Shown: positions 6,901 through 15,015, numbered from the stretch's first letter. The stretch is DNA of 20,337 nt from Candidatus Zixiibacteriota bacterium (GCA_028700875.1 JAQVRW010000011.1:1-20337), one strand, 5' to 3'. Translations and numbers: made by a program. The notes: generated from the sequence alone by a model not told the origin.

Positions 6901-7686
6901 CTATAATATTTGATTGTCCCGGAGCTTTTTTATCAGCGTGTCGGCAATTTCTTCAGGAGTTTCACCGGAAATAATTTCCCCCTTCTGCCGGGGAGGCGGA
7001 TTGAACGCCGCCGTGGTCTTCGAGGCGGAGTTTTTGCCTACCAAAGCCGGGTCGACGCCCAAATCGCCGGCCCCCCACTTGGTGATCGGGGCCTTCTTGG
7101 CGGCCATTTTCCCCTTCAGGGAGGGCAACCGGGGCTCGTTGATCTCTTTAACCACCGAAACCACCGCCGGCAAAGCGGTTGCCACGGTGTCGTACCCCTC
7201 TTCCGTCGTCCGCTGGAATACCGCCTCGGCGTCGGAAATGGTTTCCGTCTTCCGGACGAAAAGAATCTGCGGCCAATCCAGATGCGCCGCCACCGCCGCC
7301 GGCACCTGCGCGGCGTCGTCATCGACCGCCTGCCGCCCGGCCAAAACCAACCCGATATTGCCGAGTTTGGTCACCGCCGCCGCCAAAAGGCGGGCGATCG
7401 CCTGCGGATCGGAATCATCAAATGCCGGATCGGCCACCAAAACCGCCTCATCGACGCCGACCGACAGCGCCTGACGCAAGGCCGACTCCGCCCGGTCGCT
7501 GCCGACCGTCACGGCGATTACCTTTCCCCCCAGTTTTTCCCGAATCCGCATCGCCTCTTCGATGGCATATTCATCGAAGGGATTGACAATGCCCGGCCCG
7601 GAGGGAAGCGTTACCTTGCCCGCCGCCTCATCCACGCGGATCAATTCTATCTCCGGCACCTGCTTGATAATGACTGCAATATTCAT
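6901..7686 (-). CDS. etfB: Electron transfer flavoprotein, beta subunit
   Basis: The 261-residue protein fits the ETF beta (FixA-like) family in length and motifs. It has MNIAVIIKQVPE at the start, NPFDEYAIEEA at 35-45, GRQAVDDDAAQVP at 117-129, and the family signature from EEGYDTVATALPAVVSV to NEPRLPSLKGKM at about 162-194. ETF beta pairs with ETF alpha to carry electrons from acyl-CoA and other dehydrogenases to the quinone pool, binding AMP or a second flavin. GGGAGG lies close upstream of the ATG. It follows rnc after 66 bases on the same strand. The oddity is that no etfA lies next to it; the following gene is an unrelated zinc-finger protein. Whether it is a housekeeping or a bifurcating type cannot be decided from this sequence alone. 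Confidence 0.93.
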   Translation of the reverse strand: MNIAVIIKQVPEIELIRVDEAAGKVTLPSGPGIVNPFDEYAIEEAMRIREKLGGKVIAVTVGSDRAESALRQALSVGVDEAVLVADPAFDDSDPQAIARLLAAAVTKLGNIGLVLAGRQAVDDDAAQVPAAVAAHLDWPQILFVRKTETISDAEAVFQRTTEEGYDTVATALPAVVSVVKEINEPRLPSLKGKMAAKKAPITKWGAGDLGVDPALVGKNSASKTTAAFNPPPRQKGEIISGETPEEIADTLIKKLRDNQIL

Positions 7687-7730
7687 GAAACCTCCCGATA
7701 CATGCGCCTCAAAACCTGGGGGCTGTTCCC

Positions 7731-7749
7731 GTCCGCCGGGCGCCCGGAC
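7731..7749 (-). other. GC palindrome between rnc and etfB
   Basis: CCGGGCGCCCGG (7736-7747) is a perfect 12-base palindrome. The flanking GTCCG (7731-7735) can also pair with CGGAC (7745-7749). The element starts four bases after the rnc stop on the minus strand, and no T-run follows. It could be an mRNA processing or stability element, or simply GC-rich spacer. Confidence 0.3.
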
Positions 7750-7752
7750 TGT

Positions 7753-8529
7753 CTATGTGGCGGCCTCGTCGGCCTTTTCGTTTTCGGTCATGAAGCCGCG
7801 TAGTGCCTCGGCCGCGGCTTCCTGCTCGGCATCCTTCTTGGACGGACCGATGCCGGAGCCGATTTGACGGCCGTTGGTATAGACCACGACAGTAAACGTC
7901 TTCTCGTGATCCGGACCGCGTTCGTCGGTCACCTCATACCGGGGCATCCCCTCCCCGCGGCCCTGCAACAGCTCCAGCAGTTCCCCTTTGTAATTCCGGA
8001 AAGAATCGTCGGCCTCGATCTTCTCCATCTGTGAGATGATATACCGCCCGATCATCGGCCGGACCGCCCCCAGGCCGCCGTCAAGGTAGAGCGCCCCGAT
8101 AACGGCCTCCAGACTATCGGCATTGATCGAAACCCGGCTCCGTCCGCCGGCCCGCTCCTCTTCCGGGGAAAGCAGGATATATCTCCCCAAATCCAGCGCC
8201 TCGGAGACGCGGAACAGGGTCGTTTCGTTCACCAGCAGCGATTTGAGTTTGGTCAAACCGCCTTCGCTTTTAGTGGGAAATCGACTATAGAGGAATTCGG
8301 ACACGACCAGCCCCAGCACGGAGTCGCCCAGAAACTCCAGCCGTTCGTTGGAGGGAAGCCAGTCCTTTTCACCCGACCGGGCGAATGACCGATGAGTCAA
8401 CGCCACCCGCAACAGTTCGCTATTGGCGAAGTGATGCTGGATTTTGTCCTGGAACTCCGCCAGCAGTCGTTCCGACTCCCCCTGCCGGCGGATTCCAAAC
8501 GCTCTTCTGATCGCATCCCAAAAACTCAT
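7753..8529 (-). CDS. rnc: Ribonuclease III
   Basis: This 258-residue protein is a complete RNase III, which cuts double-stranded RNA in rRNA maturation and mRNA processing. The nuclease domain carries the family signature NERLEFLGDSV at 61-71. Glu62, Glu65 and Asp69 match the E. coli metal-site region, and Asp138 and Glu141 lie in ADSLEAVIGALYLD. A double-stranded RNA-binding domain follows at about 178-247 (YKGELLELLQGRG, then SGIGPSKKDAEQEAAAEAL). About 28 residues precede the usual family start and there is a short acidic end. The ATG lies seven bases after the fabF stop, so it belongs to the fab transcript. The acpP-to-rnc neighbourhood is widespread in bacteria; here fabF sits between them. 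Confidence 0.96.
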   Translation of the reverse strand: MSFWDAIRRAFGIRRQGESERLLAEFQDKIQHHFANSELLRVALTHRSFARSGEKDWLPSNERLEFLGDSVLGLVVSEFLYSRFPTKSEGGLTKLKSLLVNETTLFRVSEALDLGRYILLSPEEERAGGRSRVSINADSLEAVIGALYLDGGLGAVRPMIGRYIISQMEKIEADDSFRNYKGELLELLQGRGEGMPRYEVTDERGPDHEKTFTVVVYTNGRQIGSGIGPSKKDAEQEAAAEALRGFMTENEKADEAAT

Positions 8530-8536
8530 TCCCAGC

Positions 8537-9781
8537 CTACACCGTGTCAGCCGCCGTAAGCACCAGAGTAACGTTGTGGCCGCCGAAACCGAACGAATTG
8601 CTGATGCCGCATTTCAGAGCGCGTGCCCGGGCCACGTTGGGAACGTAATCCAGATCGCATTCGGGATCGGGCGTGACCAGATTGATCGTCGGATGCAGGC
8701 GGCCTTCCTGGATCGATTTGGCGACCACGATCGCCTCCAACGCCCCGGCGGCCCCCAGCAGATGACCCGTCATCGACTTGGTGGAATTGACCGCCAGCTT
8801 ATAGGCGTGACCTCCGAATATGGCTTTGATCGCCTTGGTTTCGGCGATATCACCCAGTGGCGTGGACGTCCCGTGGGCGTTGATATAATCGACGTCGGCC
8901 GGCTGTAACCCGGCGTCTTTCAAGGATAACTGCATCGCCTTGGCCGCGCCCTGACCATCCGGAAGGGGGGCGGTCATATGGTAGGCGTCGCAGGTCATAC
9001 CGGCACCGATGATCTCGGCGTAGATGCGCGCGCCCCGAGCCCGGGCCGATTCCAGCGATTCCAAAATCAGAATCCCGGACCCTTCACCCATAATGAACCC
9101 ATCGCGGTCGCGATCGAAAGGCCGGCTGGCCTTTTCCGGTTCGTCATTGCGGGTGGACAACGCCTTGGCCGCGCAAAAGCCGGCCATAGACAACGGGGTA
9201 ATCGCCGATTCCGTCCCGCCGGCCATGACCAGGTCCGCCTCGCCCCGCTGAATGATGCGGAAGGCATCGGCGATGGCATGCGCCGAAGACGCGCAGGCCG
9301 ACACCGTGGCGTAGTTCGGCCCGCGGAAATTGAACCGTATGGCCGCCAGTCCGGCGCTCATGTCCACGATCATCATCGGCACGAAGAACGGCGAGATGCG
9401 GCCCGGTCCCCGCTCCAGAAGTATCCGATGCTGTTCTTCCAGTGTTTCAATGCCCCCGATTCCGGAACCAATCACGATGCCGCATCGATCCAAATCCAGC
9501 GTCGCCTGATCCAACCCGGCGTCATCATAGGCCATCTGGGCCGCGATCATGCTGTACATTTGATTTCGATCCATCCGCCGCAGAGTCTTCTTGTCGATGT
9601 ACTTTTCCGGTTCGAGTCCATCGAGTTCGGCGGCGATGGTCGTGGACATCCCCTCGGTCGAAAAACGGGTGATTGTGCGCACCCCGGATTTCCCGGCCAG
9701 CAGGTTGGCCCACGTATCGGCCAGCGTGTTTCCCACGGGGGTCAAGGCCCCCATGCCGGTAATTACCACCTTGGTTTTCAT
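8537..9781 (-). CDS. fabF: 3-oxoacyl-[acyl-carrier-protein] synthase II
   Basis: FabF condenses malonyl-ACP with acyl-ACP in fatty acid elongation. With the ATG at 9781 the protein has 414 residues and the catalytic triad falls at Cys163 (SACASSAHA), His303 (NAHGTSTPLGD) and His340 (KSMTGHLLGAAG), the same numbers as in E. coli FabF. That supports this start over the GTG one codon upstream. The N-terminus VVITGMGALTPVGNT, the internal DRDGFIMGEGSG and the C-terminal NSFGFGGHNVTLVL are all typical. The gene follows acpP by 20 bases and precedes rnc by seven. No clear ribosome binding site is seen, which fits translation coupled to acpP. Confidence 0.97.
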   Translation of the reverse strand: MKTKVVITGMGALTPVGNTLADTWANLLAGKSGVRTITRFSTEGMSTTIAAELDGLEPEKYIDKKTLRRMDRNQMYSMIAAQMAYDDAGLDQATLDLDRCGIVIGSGIGGIETLEEQHRILLERGPGRISPFFVPMMIVDMSAGLAAIRFNFRGPNYATVSACASSAHAIADAFRIIQRGEADLVMAGGTESAITPLSMAGFCAAKALSTRNDEPEKASRPFDRDRDGFIMGEGSGILILESLESARARGARIYAEIIGAGMTCDAYHMTAPLPDGQGAAKAMQLSLKDAGLQPADVDYINAHGTSTPLGDIAETKAIKAIFGGHAYKLAVNSTKSMTGHLLGAAGALEAIVVAKSIQEGRLHPTINLVTPDPECDLDYVPNVARARALKCGISNSFGFGGHNVTLVLTAADTV

Positions 9782-9801
9782 CACTAAAGGCAGCCCCGCG
9801 G

Positions 9802-10041
9802 CTACTGCTTGGCGTGCTCTTTAATATAGGCGATGGCGCTGCCGACGGTCTTGAGGTTTTCCGAATCCTTGTCCGAAATCTGCAGATTGAATTCATCCTC
9901 CAGGGCCAGCACCAGTTCCGCCTGATCCAGGGAATCCGCTCCGAGATCATCCACGAACGACGCGGCGTCGGTCACCTGCTCCTTCGTCACGTTCAACTTG
10001 TCCATTACGATTTCCCTGACTTTTTCCTCGATAGAAGACAT
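9802..10041 (-). CDS. acpP: Acyl carrier protein
   Basis: This 79-residue acidic protein is the acyl carrier of fatty acid synthesis. The phosphopantetheine attachment serine is Ser37 in GADSLDQAEL, the position expected for the family. The start MSSIEEKVREIV fits other ACPs and has AGGAG six bases upstream; an in-frame start further upstream at 10086 would add 15 unlikely residues. One difference is DSLDQAEL in place of the common DSLDTVEL, a mild change in helix II, which docks partner enzymes. It sits between fabG (41-base gap) and fabF (20-base gap), as in many bacterial fab operons. Confidence 0.97.
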   Translation of the reverse strand: MSSIEEKVREIVMDKLNVTKEQVTDAASFVDDLGADSLDQAELVLALEDEFNLQISDKDSENLKTVGSAIAYIKEHAKQ

Positions 10042-10082
10042 TGCGTACTCCTTTTTCTGTTGACCTGATATTTTTTCCGGCA

Positions 10083-10826
10083 TCACGTGAGCATGCCACC
10101 ATCCACCTGAATGACCTGGCCGGTGATATAATCGGCTTCCGGCGAAGCCAGAAAGGCGACCACCCCGGCCACGTCGGCGGCGGTTCCGGCCCGTTTGAGC
10201 GGTATGACGCTCAAGAAAGCCTCCCGCGCCGCTTCCGGCAACTGCTCCGTCATCTGAGTGGCGATATATCCCGGAGCAACGGCATTGACGGTGATGCCTC
10301 GCCCGGCCAGTTCTTTGGCCAGCGACTTGGTCAGTCCGATAAGACCGGCCTTGGAGGCGGCGTAGTTGCTCTGGCCCGCATTCCCCATCAAACCGACTAC
10401 CGAACTTATGTTGATTATTTTCCCCGAACGCGCCTTCATCATCACCCGCGCCGCCGCCTGACTGGCCAAAAACGCCCCTTTCAGGTTGACGCTCATCACC
10501 AGGTCCCAGTTCTCCGGCGTCAGCCGAATCGCCAGACCATCGCGGGTAATACCGGCGTTATTCACCAAAATGTCCCATCTTCCGAACGTCTCGACGATCT
10601 TCGCCGTCAATTGTTCCACCTCGTCGGGCCGGGTGACGTCACACGGCACGGCGATGGCTTTGTGCCCGGCCGCCTCCAACTCCCGGGCGGTCTGAACGGC
10701 GGCATCGGCCATGACATCGGAAATGACCACGGCCGCCCCTAACGAGGCCAGCCGTTCGGCGATCGCCCGCCCGATCCCTCGGGCCGAACCGGTCACCAGG
10801 GCAACTTTTCCCTCCAGCGGCTTCAT
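10083..10826 (-). CDS. fabG: 3-oxoacyl-[acyl-carrier-protein] reductase
   Basis: This 247-residue short-chain dehydrogenase/reductase uses NADPH to reduce 3-oxoacyl-ACP. Visible motifs are the cofactor loop TGSARGIGR at 12-20, NNAG at 89-92, and the catalytic residues Asn114, Ser142, Tyr155 and Lys159 in the YxxxK motif (NYAASK). PGYIATQMT at 185-193 is the usual substrate-loop segment, and the chain ends VDGGMLT, as is typical of FabG. GGGGAG lies seven bases before the ATG. The 13-base gap to fabD, and acpP downstream, support assignment to fatty acid synthesis rather than to another SDR role. Confidence 0.96.
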   Translation of the reverse strand: MKPLEGKVALVTGSARGIGRAIAERLASLGAAVVISDVMADAAVQTARELEAAGHKAIAVPCDVTRPDEVEQLTAKIVETFGRWDILVNNAGITRDGLAIRLTPENWDLVMSVNLKGAFLASQAAARVMMKARSGKIINISSVVGLMGNAGQSNYAASKAGLIGLTKSLAKELAGRGITVNAVAPGYIATQMTEQLPEAAREAFLSVIPLKRAGTAADVAGVVAFLASPEADYITGQVIQVDGGMLT

Positions 10827-10839
10827 CGTTTTTCTCCCC

Positions 10840-11772
10840 TCATGCCACCTTGGCCGTGATCTCTTCCAGATCGGCCGGCGTGTCGACGTTATACAAGGCG
10901 GCCCCGGGCATCTCCCGCTTGGCCAGCCCGGTCAGCACCTTGCCCGGCCCGATCTCGATCACGGTGTCCACCTGCTCCGACCGGAGGCAGGTCATGATGT
11001 CCCGCCACCGCACCGGGGCGGTGATTTGTTCTATCAGCAAACGACGGATATCGGCGGCCTTCTGCGCCGGCTGACCGGTGACGTTGGCCACGATCGGTTG
11101 CCGCCCGTCGTGAATGGTTATCTTATTCAAACACTCGGTCATGCCCGGAACGGCCGAAGCCATCAAGGGCGAATGAAACGCCCCGCCGACCTCGAGCATG
11201 ATCGCCCGCTTGGCGCCGGCTTCCAAAGCCAGCCGGCAGGCTTCCTCCACCGCCGGCCATTCGCCGGAAACGGCGATTTGCAGGGCGGAGTTGATATTGG
11301 CCATGCCCACGATCCCTTTGGCCGAGGCCGACCGGCAGACCATGTCCAGTTTCTCCTCCGGCAAGGCCAGAATGGCGGCCATCGTCCCCGGACGATCGAG
11401 ACAAGCCTGTTCCATCAGCCGGGCGCGCGTACAAACAGCCGTGATGGCATCTTCGAAACTCATCGCGCCGCAGGCCGCCAGCGCGGCGTATTCGCCCAGG
11501 CTGTGTCCGGCGGCATAGGCGCAGGGCGGCAGCTTCCCCTCGCCCAGTTCCAGCAGGGCCAGGGAATGGACCAGAATCGCCGGTTGCGTGAACAGCGTTC
11601 GCTTGAGCAGTTCCGCCGGACCTTCGAACGATATCCGGGCCAGGTCGTCGCCCACCAGGTCGGACGCCTGACGGTAAAAACCACGGACCCGCTCCGACTT
11701 TTCGTACAGCTCCCGGCCCATGCCGACGTACTGCGAAGCCTGCCCCGGAAATAAGTATGCGACTTTACTCAT
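10840..11772 (-). CDS. fabD: Malonyl CoA-acyl carrier protein transacylase
   Basis: FabD transfers malonyl groups from CoA to ACP. The 310-residue protein has the N-terminal FPGQASQYVGMG, the nucleophile Ser91 in GHSLGEYAALA, Arg116 (RARLM), which binds the malonyl carboxylate, and catalytic His200 in GGAFHSPLM. ANVTG and the C-terminal EIGPGKVLTGL are also family landmarks. The ATG lies four bases past the fabH stop, so the two genes are tightly coupled. No unusual residues were noticed. Confidence 0.97.
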   Translation of the reverse strand: MSKVAYLFPGQASQYVGMGRELYEKSERVRGFYRQASDLVGDDLARISFEGPAELLKRTLFTQPAILVHSLALLELGEGKLPPCAYAAGHSLGEYAALAACGAMSFEDAITAVCTRARLMEQACLDRPGTMAAILALPEEKLDMVCRSASAKGIVGMANINSALQIAVSGEWPAVEEACRLALEAGAKRAIMLEVGGAFHSPLMASAVPGMTECLNKITIHDGRQPIVANVTGQPAQKAADIRRLLIEQITAPVRWRDIMTCLRSEQVDTVIEIGPGKVLTGLAKREMPGAALYNVDTPADLEEITAKVA

Positions 11773-11776
11773 CGTC

Positions 11777-12760
11777 TCACCAGCGGAACAGCACCGCTCC
11801 CCATGTTAATCCGCCGCCGAAGGCGACCCCCAGAACGATGTCGCCTTTCTTGATGCGCCCCTCGCGGACCGCGTGGTCCAGCGCCAGGGGGATCGATGCG
11901 GCCGAGGTATTGCCGTACTTTTCGATGTTGAGATAAACTTTGTCCATCGGCAACCCCAGTCGAGCGGCGGTCGCCTTGATAATCCGGATGTTGGCCTGAT
12001 GCGGCACCAGGAGATCCACCTGGTCGGGAGTCAACCCGGCCTCGGTGATGACTCGAAGTGCGGCGTCCCCCATATGGCGGACGGCGTACTTGAACACCTC
12101 GTTTCCCTTCATGTGCAGCTTCGACAGTTTGGGGTCGACGCTGCCGTTGCCGACATACGGCAGATGGGTGCCACCGGCCGGGATATTCAACAACTCATCA
12201 TAACGGCCGTCGGACTTGATATGGATCGCCAGAATGCCGCTGTCATCGTCCGATTTTCCGATGATGGCCGCTCCGGCGGCATCGCCAAACAGGATGCAGG
12301 TGCTGCGATCGGTATAATCGGTGATAGAACTGAGCTTTTCGGCGCCGAACACCAAGATTCTCTTGAACGTGCCGCTGGCGATGTACGCCTGAGCCACTGA
12401 CAGGCCATGAATAAAACCAGCGCAGGCGGCGACGATATCCATCGTGGCGGCGTTTAACAGGCCCAGTTTCTTCTGAATGATGCACGACATCGACGGCACG
12501 CGGAAATCCGGCGTCACCGTCCCGGCGATAACCAGATCTATTTCTTCGGGCGCGACGCCGGCGGAGGCGAAAGCCTCCCGGGCCGCGGCCACGCACATAT
12601 CGGATGTGTCCTCATCGGGACGAGCGATGTGCCGCTCCATGATGCCGGTCCGGGAGACGATCCATTCATTCGACGTTTCGACTATCTTTTCGAAGTCGTC
12701 GTTGGTCAACACCCGTTCAGGAACATATGACCCCAAACCAATGATTTTGGCTCTTATCAT
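11777..12760 (-). CDS. fabH: 3-oxoacyl-[acyl-carrier-protein] synthase III
   Basis: FabH starts fatty acid synthesis by condensing a short acyl-CoA with malonyl-ACP. The 327-residue protein carries the Cys-His-Asn triad: Cys113 in VAACAGFIHGL, His254 in VPHQANIRI and Asn284 in KYGNTSAASI. The N-terminus GLGSYVPERVLTN and the closing GGGLTWGAVLFRW are typical. AGGGA lies seven bases before the ATG. It is 24 bases downstream of plsX and four bases upstream of fabD. Primer preference (acetyl or branched) cannot be read from these motifs. Confidence 0.97.
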   Translation of the reverse strand: MIRAKIIGLGSYVPERVLTNDDFEKIVETSNEWIVSRTGIMERHIARPDEDTSDMCVAAAREAFASAGVAPEEIDLVIAGTVTPDFRVPSMSCIIQKKLGLLNAATMDIVAACAGFIHGLSVAQAYIASGTFKRILVFGAEKLSSITDYTDRSTCILFGDAAGAAIIGKSDDDSGILAIHIKSDGRYDELLNIPAGGTHLPYVGNGSVDPKLSKLHMKGNEVFKYAVRHMGDAALRVITEAGLTPDQVDLLVPHQANIRIIKATAARLGLPMDKVYLNIEKYGNTSAASIPLALDHAVREGRIKKGDIVLGVAFGGGLTWGAVLFRW

Positions 12761-12784
12761 TTATTTTCCCTAATTACCCCAGCG

Positions 12785-13891
12785 TCATCGGCCGTTGCCG
12801 ATGGTGTCGCCGTTGATATGATAATCGACGGCTGCGGCTTTTCCCTTGTCGCCGGCCGCGAGTTCCGTTTCGATCTTTTGATTCACCTGACTGTGCACCA
12901 TGTTGCGAGCCACCGTCAGCGCCTGACAGATCGCCTTGCTGGAGGATCCGCCGTGACAGATGATGCAGATGCCGTTGACTCCCAGCAAGGGGGCTCCGCC
13001 GTATTCGGAGTAATCGAAGGTGTTCCGCAACCGCCGCAAAAACGGGCTCATCAGCAATGCACCCATCCGCGAGAACAGGTTGGAGGAAACCTGGCGCTTG
13101 ATTGACGTCGTCAAGAATCCTTCGATCGATTCGGCGAATTTCAGGACGACATTGCCGACAAAACCGTCGGACACCACAACATCCACCTTGCCCATCAGGA
13201 TATCCCGGCCCTCGATATTGCCGACAAAATTCAGCGCCGGATTGGCCGCCAGAAGAGGGAAAGTTTCAAGGGTCAACTCGTTACCCTTGCCTTTTTCCTC
13301 GCCAATGGACAGCAGCCCGACGCGCGGATGGTCATTGCCGAAAAGATGGCTCGACACGATCGTCCCCATGATGGCAAACTGATAGAGATTCAGCGGCTTG
13401 CAATCGGAATTGGCGCCGACGTCCAAAAGCACCGTCCAGCGTTTATCGATGGAAGGAAAGAAAGAGGCAATGGCCGGCCGCTTCACTTCCTGGAGACGCC
13501 CCAAATTCAACATGGCCGTTCCCATGACCGCGCCGGTATTGCCCGGCGACACCACCGCGTCCACGATGCCTTCTTTGTGCAGCCGGACCGCCTCGGCGAT
13601 GGACGTGTTGCGCCGTCGCACGGCGTCGGCCGGCGAATCGGTCATCTTCACCTCTTCGTCGGCATGATGCATCTCGATCGTGGCGGGAACGTCCCGGCAC
13701 TTCTTCAATTCGGCGGCGATCGCTTTGCTACGGCCGACCAAAACGATCTTTGTATCCGGCCCGAATTCCCGGGCCGCGGTAATCGCGCCGCTGACGACGT
13801 TGCCCGGGCCGTTGTCGGTCCCCATGACATCCAACGCCAGCGTCACTATGTTCTTTCCCGGCATAGGCGTGTCGAAAGCAAAAAGCGTCAC
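12785..13891 (-). CDS. plsX: Phosphate acyltransferase
   Basis: PlsX makes acyl-phosphate from acyl-ACP, linking fatty acid synthesis to phospholipid synthesis at the membrane. Family landmarks are LALDVMGTDNGP at about 18-29, SPGNTGAVMG at 115-124, a conserved DVGAN segment and VSDGFVGNVVLK. The GTG at 13891 gives 368 residues and overlaps the rpmF stop as GTGA, favouring coupled translation. An ATG at 13864 (359 residues) is an alternative that fits the usual short N-terminus better; neither has a clear ribosome binding site. The C-terminal tail, of about 20 residues after ELAAGDKG, is low in complexity. Confidence 0.95.
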   Translation of the reverse strand: MTLFAFDTPMPGKNIVTLALDVMGTDNGPGNVVSGAITAAREFGPDTKIVLVGRSKAIAAELKKCRDVPATIEMHHADEEVKMTDSPADAVRRRNTSIAEAVRLHKEGIVDAVVSPGNTGAVMGTAMLNLGRLQEVKRPAIASFFPSIDKRWTVLLDVGANSDCKPLNLYQFAIMGTIVSSHLFGNDHPRVGLLSIGEEKGKGNELTLETFPLLAANPALNFVGNIEGRDILMGKVDVVVSDGFVGNVVLKFAESIEGFLTTSIKRQVSSNLFSRMGALLMSPFLRRLRNTFDYSEYGGAPLLGVNGICIICHGGSSSKAICQALTVARNMVHSQVNQKIETELAAGDKGKAAAVDYHINGDTIGNGR

Positions 13892-14064
13892 TTCGATGCG
13901 ACGACTTCCGCTCCCTTATAGTATCCGCAATTGGGACAAATATGATGGGCCAGTTTCGGCTGATGACAGTGATCGCATTCGTTCACGGTCGGCGCGGTCA
14001 GAGTCCAATGGGTGCGGCGGCGACGCCCTCGGGCGCGTGAGTGTCTCCTCTTGGGAAGTGGCAT
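13888..14064 (-). CDS. rpmF: 50S ribosomal protein L32
   Basis: This short gene encodes 58 residues beginning MPLPKRRHSRARGRRRRTHW, with the usual basic N-terminus of L32. Four cysteines, Cys30, Cys33, Cys43 and Cys46, form the CxxC...CxxCG zinc ribbon, so this is the zinc-binding type of L32. GGYYKG-type residues (NCGYYKGAEVV) close the domain. AAGGAG lies five bases before the ATG at 14064. The stop overlaps the plsX GTG start. yceD-rpmF-plsX is a very common gene order in bacteria. Confidence 0.96.
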   Translation of the reverse strand: MPLPKRRHSRARGRRRRTHWTLTAPTVNECDHCHQPKLAHHICPNCGYYKGAEVVASK

Positions 14065-14099
14065 GATGTCTCCTTCTGTGTCAGTCTAGTGGCGTCTGT

Positions 14100-14612
14100 C
14101 TATTTCAACAGGTCGCGGAGCCCGTCCCAACGGGGATCGGTTGTCTCCATCGTACAATTACATTGCTGCTCGTTGCGGTTCGTCCCACAATACGGGCACA
14201 ACCCCCGGCATGTTTCCCGACACAACGGTTTCAGCGGAATCTCCAGGAGGATCGCTTCGCGCACCCGATCGGTGATGTCCACCGGCGAAGTACCGAACGG
14301 CACGACCACCGCCGTGTCCGGTAATTCGTCTCTCCGCACCTCCGCGCTTCCGGCTGCCTCCACAATCGAAAAGTCGATTTCCCCTTGCAACGTCACCGGA
14401 TACGGCTCCAGACAACGGGAACATTCCAAGTGGGCGGCGCAGACGACACTACCGGTGCAATAATAGACGTTCTCGCTCCGAGCAATGTCCATCTCCACCC
14501 GGGCAATACCGGTAACAGCCACGCCCGGAACGTTAACGTCCAACCGGGAGGCGTCATCTTCTAATGTCACGCGAGCCGGGAAATCCGTAAGGGCCCGCAA
14601 ATCGAGCATCAT
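14100..14612 (-). CDS. yceD: YceD family (DUF177) 23S rRNA accumulation protein
   Basis: The 170-residue protein matches the YceD/DUF177 family, which is needed for 23S rRNA accumulation in the cases studied. The central CSRCLEPY segment is conserved. The C-terminal block reads PLKPLCRETCRGLCPYCGTN, followed by CNC, a cysteine-rich cluster that probably binds zinc. Two adjacent ATG codons (14612 and 14609) could serve as start. It is followed after 35 bases by rpmF, the usual partner of this family, and appears to be the first gene of the long minus-strand transcript. Confidence 0.92.
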   Translation of the reverse strand: MMLDLRALTDFPARVTLEDDASRLDVNVPGVAVTGIARVEMDIARSENVYYCTGSVVCAAHLECSRCLEPYPVTLQGEIDFSIVEAAGSAEVRRDELPDTAVVVPFGTSPVDITDRVREAILLEIPLKPLCRETCRGLCPYCGTNRNEQQCNCTMETTDPRWDGLRDLLK

Positions 14613-14622
14613 AGCACACCAA

Positions 14623-14649
14623 ACTATGTTATGAGGACTCCCCTGTCAA
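14623..14649 (-). promoter_or_regulatory. Candidate promoter of the yceD-rpmF-fab operon
   Basis: On the minus strand a perfect TTGACA (14649-14644) is followed after 15 bases by CATAGT (14628-14623), or after 17 bases by TAGTTT. The start of transcription would fall about 4-7 bases before the yceD ATG, so the message would be nearly leaderless. The -35 match is strong and the -10 is weak. Confidence 0.4.
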
Positions 14650-14940
14650 GCACTTTCTCTATACCAAATCTATTGCGGCATAGGGATTTACCATAACTCC
14701 CGGCAGTGCTTCCCCGGCTTTCCGTGGCCCCTTTTCGATACCTTTTCCACCGAAGCCGCCAACAGGAAATCGCCCTCCTGCAAAGGAAATGTCCGGGCGG
14801 TCTCTTTTGTTCCCGTGGAAAACCTTTCCAAAAGCAGGCGTTACCCGGTGAATTCCCTTCCTTATTACGAAGGGACTGTCGGCCACCGGCGAAGAGCTCA
14901 TTTCCGAGTATCCTGAACGCCGACACATAGCCGACCCAGA
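14650..14940. other. Intergenic region between divergent transcription units, no gene recognised
   Basis: This stretch lies between yceD (minus) and the FG-GAP gene (plus). I see no recognisable gene or RNA. It holds two inverted repeats: TGGAAA/TTTCCA at 14816-14830, and TCCCTTC/GAAGGGA at 14854-14875. Open frames on the minus strand here (to 98-100 residues) have no ribosome binding site and no family resemblance. It could be regulatory DNA or a decayed gene. Confidence 0.4.
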
Positions 14941-14947
14941 TTTTTTC

Positions 14948-14975
14948 TTGACCATTTACGATTATTGGGTAGCTT
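14948..14975 (+). promoter_or_regulatory. Candidate promoter for the FG-GAP protein gene
   Basis: TTGACC (14948-14953) and TAGCTT (14970-14975) are separated by 16 bases. The upstream box matches consensus at five of six positions and the downstream box at three. A start near 14982 would leave about 34 bases before the ATG at 15016, which would exclude the upstream TTG at 14965 as the start codon. Confidence 0.28.
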
Positions 14976-15015
14976 TAGTGTGGATAAGCTTAATTCCATC
15001 GCGGCGGCCATAGGA

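Noticed and set aside
6910..7803. Open frames on the plus strand across etfB
   Set aside because: They are antisense to a clear etfB and spill into the rnc end; there is no ribosome binding site or conserved motif.
8978..9787. Open frame of 269 codons on the plus strand, opposite fabF
   Set aside because: It is a shadow of fabF; the translation is rich in Arg, Gly and His with no family pattern.
10711..11754. Long open frame (347 codons) on the plus strand, opposite fabD
   Set aside because: It is antisense to a certain fabD with an intact active site. GC-rich codon bias keeps the opposite strand open, and the translation has no recognisable domain.
14624..14955. Two overlapping minus-strand frames of about 100 codons between yceD and the FG-GAP gene
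   Set aside because: There is no ribosome binding site, no recognisable family, and the two frames compete for the same DNA. They overlap the likely promoter zone, so neither is annotated as a gene.
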